In this document: positions 63,093 through 64,000 of the stretch, one piece after another
Layout: the number at the start of each line of letters is the position of its first letter
Numbering within the stretch: the stretch's first letter is position 1
NCBI GenBank assembly: GCA_963942565.1
Contig: OZ012686.1
Coordinates: 58,247,987 to 58,311,986, forward strand
Direction: 5' to 3'
DNA: 64,000 bases
Origin: Maea johnstoni
Taxonomy: Eukaryota > Annelida > Polychaeta > Spionida > Magelonidae
Notes under the pieces: model-generated
Database searches by the model: none
Told to the model about the DNA's origin: nothing
Seen by the model: the letters and a program-made list of their open reading frames with translations, nothing else
Program-made: the position numbers and the translations under genes

Positions 63093-64000
63093 CCGTTAAT
63101 TGAGTTGTCATCATGGGTTGTCATTAGGATCAGAGCTGTATTGTCACATGGCATCCATTAATCTTGAAGAATTCTCTAACATGCACGTCTCTGTATCATA
63201 ACACTTGTCATCTGGGCATAAAATCAACAGATCCTGCTCAGCCATGGCTGCATGCATGCTTCTCACCTTCTACAAAGACAATATATCACAGAAAAAGCTG
63301 ACCTCTGCGTGGAGAGCTGAGGAATTGTGCTTATGTAACAAGGGAGATTTATGGAGTGTGGATGGTAGTGAGAAGGGCAGCCGTTATGGCCCTCTCTCTC
63401 TCCCTGGCTGGGTTTGTGACATATGGTATTATAATCCCACACATTCACACCATCAACAATCAGTCATCTTGCACTTACACATTGTGATATTGAAAGTGTT
63501 TTTTTGGGGTGTTTTTTTTTAAAGTAAGAAAAACATGAAACAGAATATGTGAAAAAAGTGAAAAGTTTTGGCAGAAAATAGAATCTTGATCTTTCTAGAC
63601 TTTCATGAAACTATTTGATTTGAATTGGTAATGGGATTTTGATAAAAAAAACTTTTCATTAATTTGTTTATCATTCATAGATACAGTTGTCCTATAATGT
63701 TTACGTTATATTGCTTCACTAAAAAGTAAGACATTTGTGTTGATTTCTTTATCATCCTAAGTATGGTAATGAAAGTGGTGATTAATCTTTGGAAGATTGT
63801 GCTATAGTATTTTGTTATGTCGCTTCTTATGTGAGACATTTGGCCTTTATATTTTTGATGAAAATGGTAATAGTCTTACTGATAATTATCTTACTGAATA
63901 AGGGCATGTGCGGGTTTAAAGTTTGGAAAAAAATTCATATGCCTAATGTGTACATGCCTTACTACCATAAATTGGATTTTTTTGCCATGAGGAAAAAGTG

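Larger units (their letters stand above)
56016..64000 (+). other. Downstream intron of the CRIM1-like gene (5' part)
   Basis: It begins with GTAAGT at 56016 in phase 1. No further Cys-rich exon with VWC-type CxxC or CCPVC spacing is visible up to 64000. It holds a 114-bp array near 58 kb and a 31-bp array near 63 kb; 56022-57921 and 58266-63000 otherwise show nothing I recognise apart from dispersed-repeat fragments. Confidence 0.75.

Overview
This window is animal genomic DNA, almost all of it intronic. I can support one gene with confidence: two coding exons on the + strand (13606-13732 and 55894-56015) of a CRIM1-type (cysteine-rich motor neuron 1) extracellular or transmembrane BMP-modulating protein. 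The exons lie 42 kb apart, yet their reading phases fit exactly (phase 2 junction). Joined, they give 83 codons bounded by phase-1 introns, with the cysteine spacing of the CRIM1 region that precedes its first annotated VWC domain. The start of the gene lies to the left of the window and its end to the right.

The organism cannot be named from this. A 42 kb intron, AT-rich CpG-poor DNA, tRNA-derived SINEs with a body like those widespread in marine invertebrates, and many minisatellites suggest a non-vertebrate bilaterian such as a mollusc, another lophotrochozoan or an invertebrate deuterostome. No bacterial, viral or retroviral coding sequence is visible, and I see no second gene on either strand.

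Layout: 1-13605 is an upstream intron with a GAT-rich array, an 11-bp array, a 35-bp array and a long (AT)n. 13606-13732 is the first exon; its acceptor sits inside a degenerate tandem repeat. 13733-55893 is the giant intron. It opens with an ATC-rich array and closes with a complementary GAT-rich array 37 nt before the next exon. Between them are several 115-160 bp degenerate arrays, SINE relics, a CpG-rich palindromic block, a 4.2 kb minisatellite of about 80 units built around the 5' splice-site-like motif CAGGTAAG, a 200-N assembly gap, and one strong recursive-splice-like site near 54333. 55894-56015 is the second exon. 56016-64000 is the start of the next intron, with a few short arrays.

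The most interesting material is the architecture of splicing rather than protein novelty: outward duplication of a 3' splice site, complementary repeats at the two ends of a 42 kb intron, a textbook AG|GTGAGT ratchet-like site, and a minisatellite that multiplies consensus donor motifs in sense orientation. All functional readings of these are inference.
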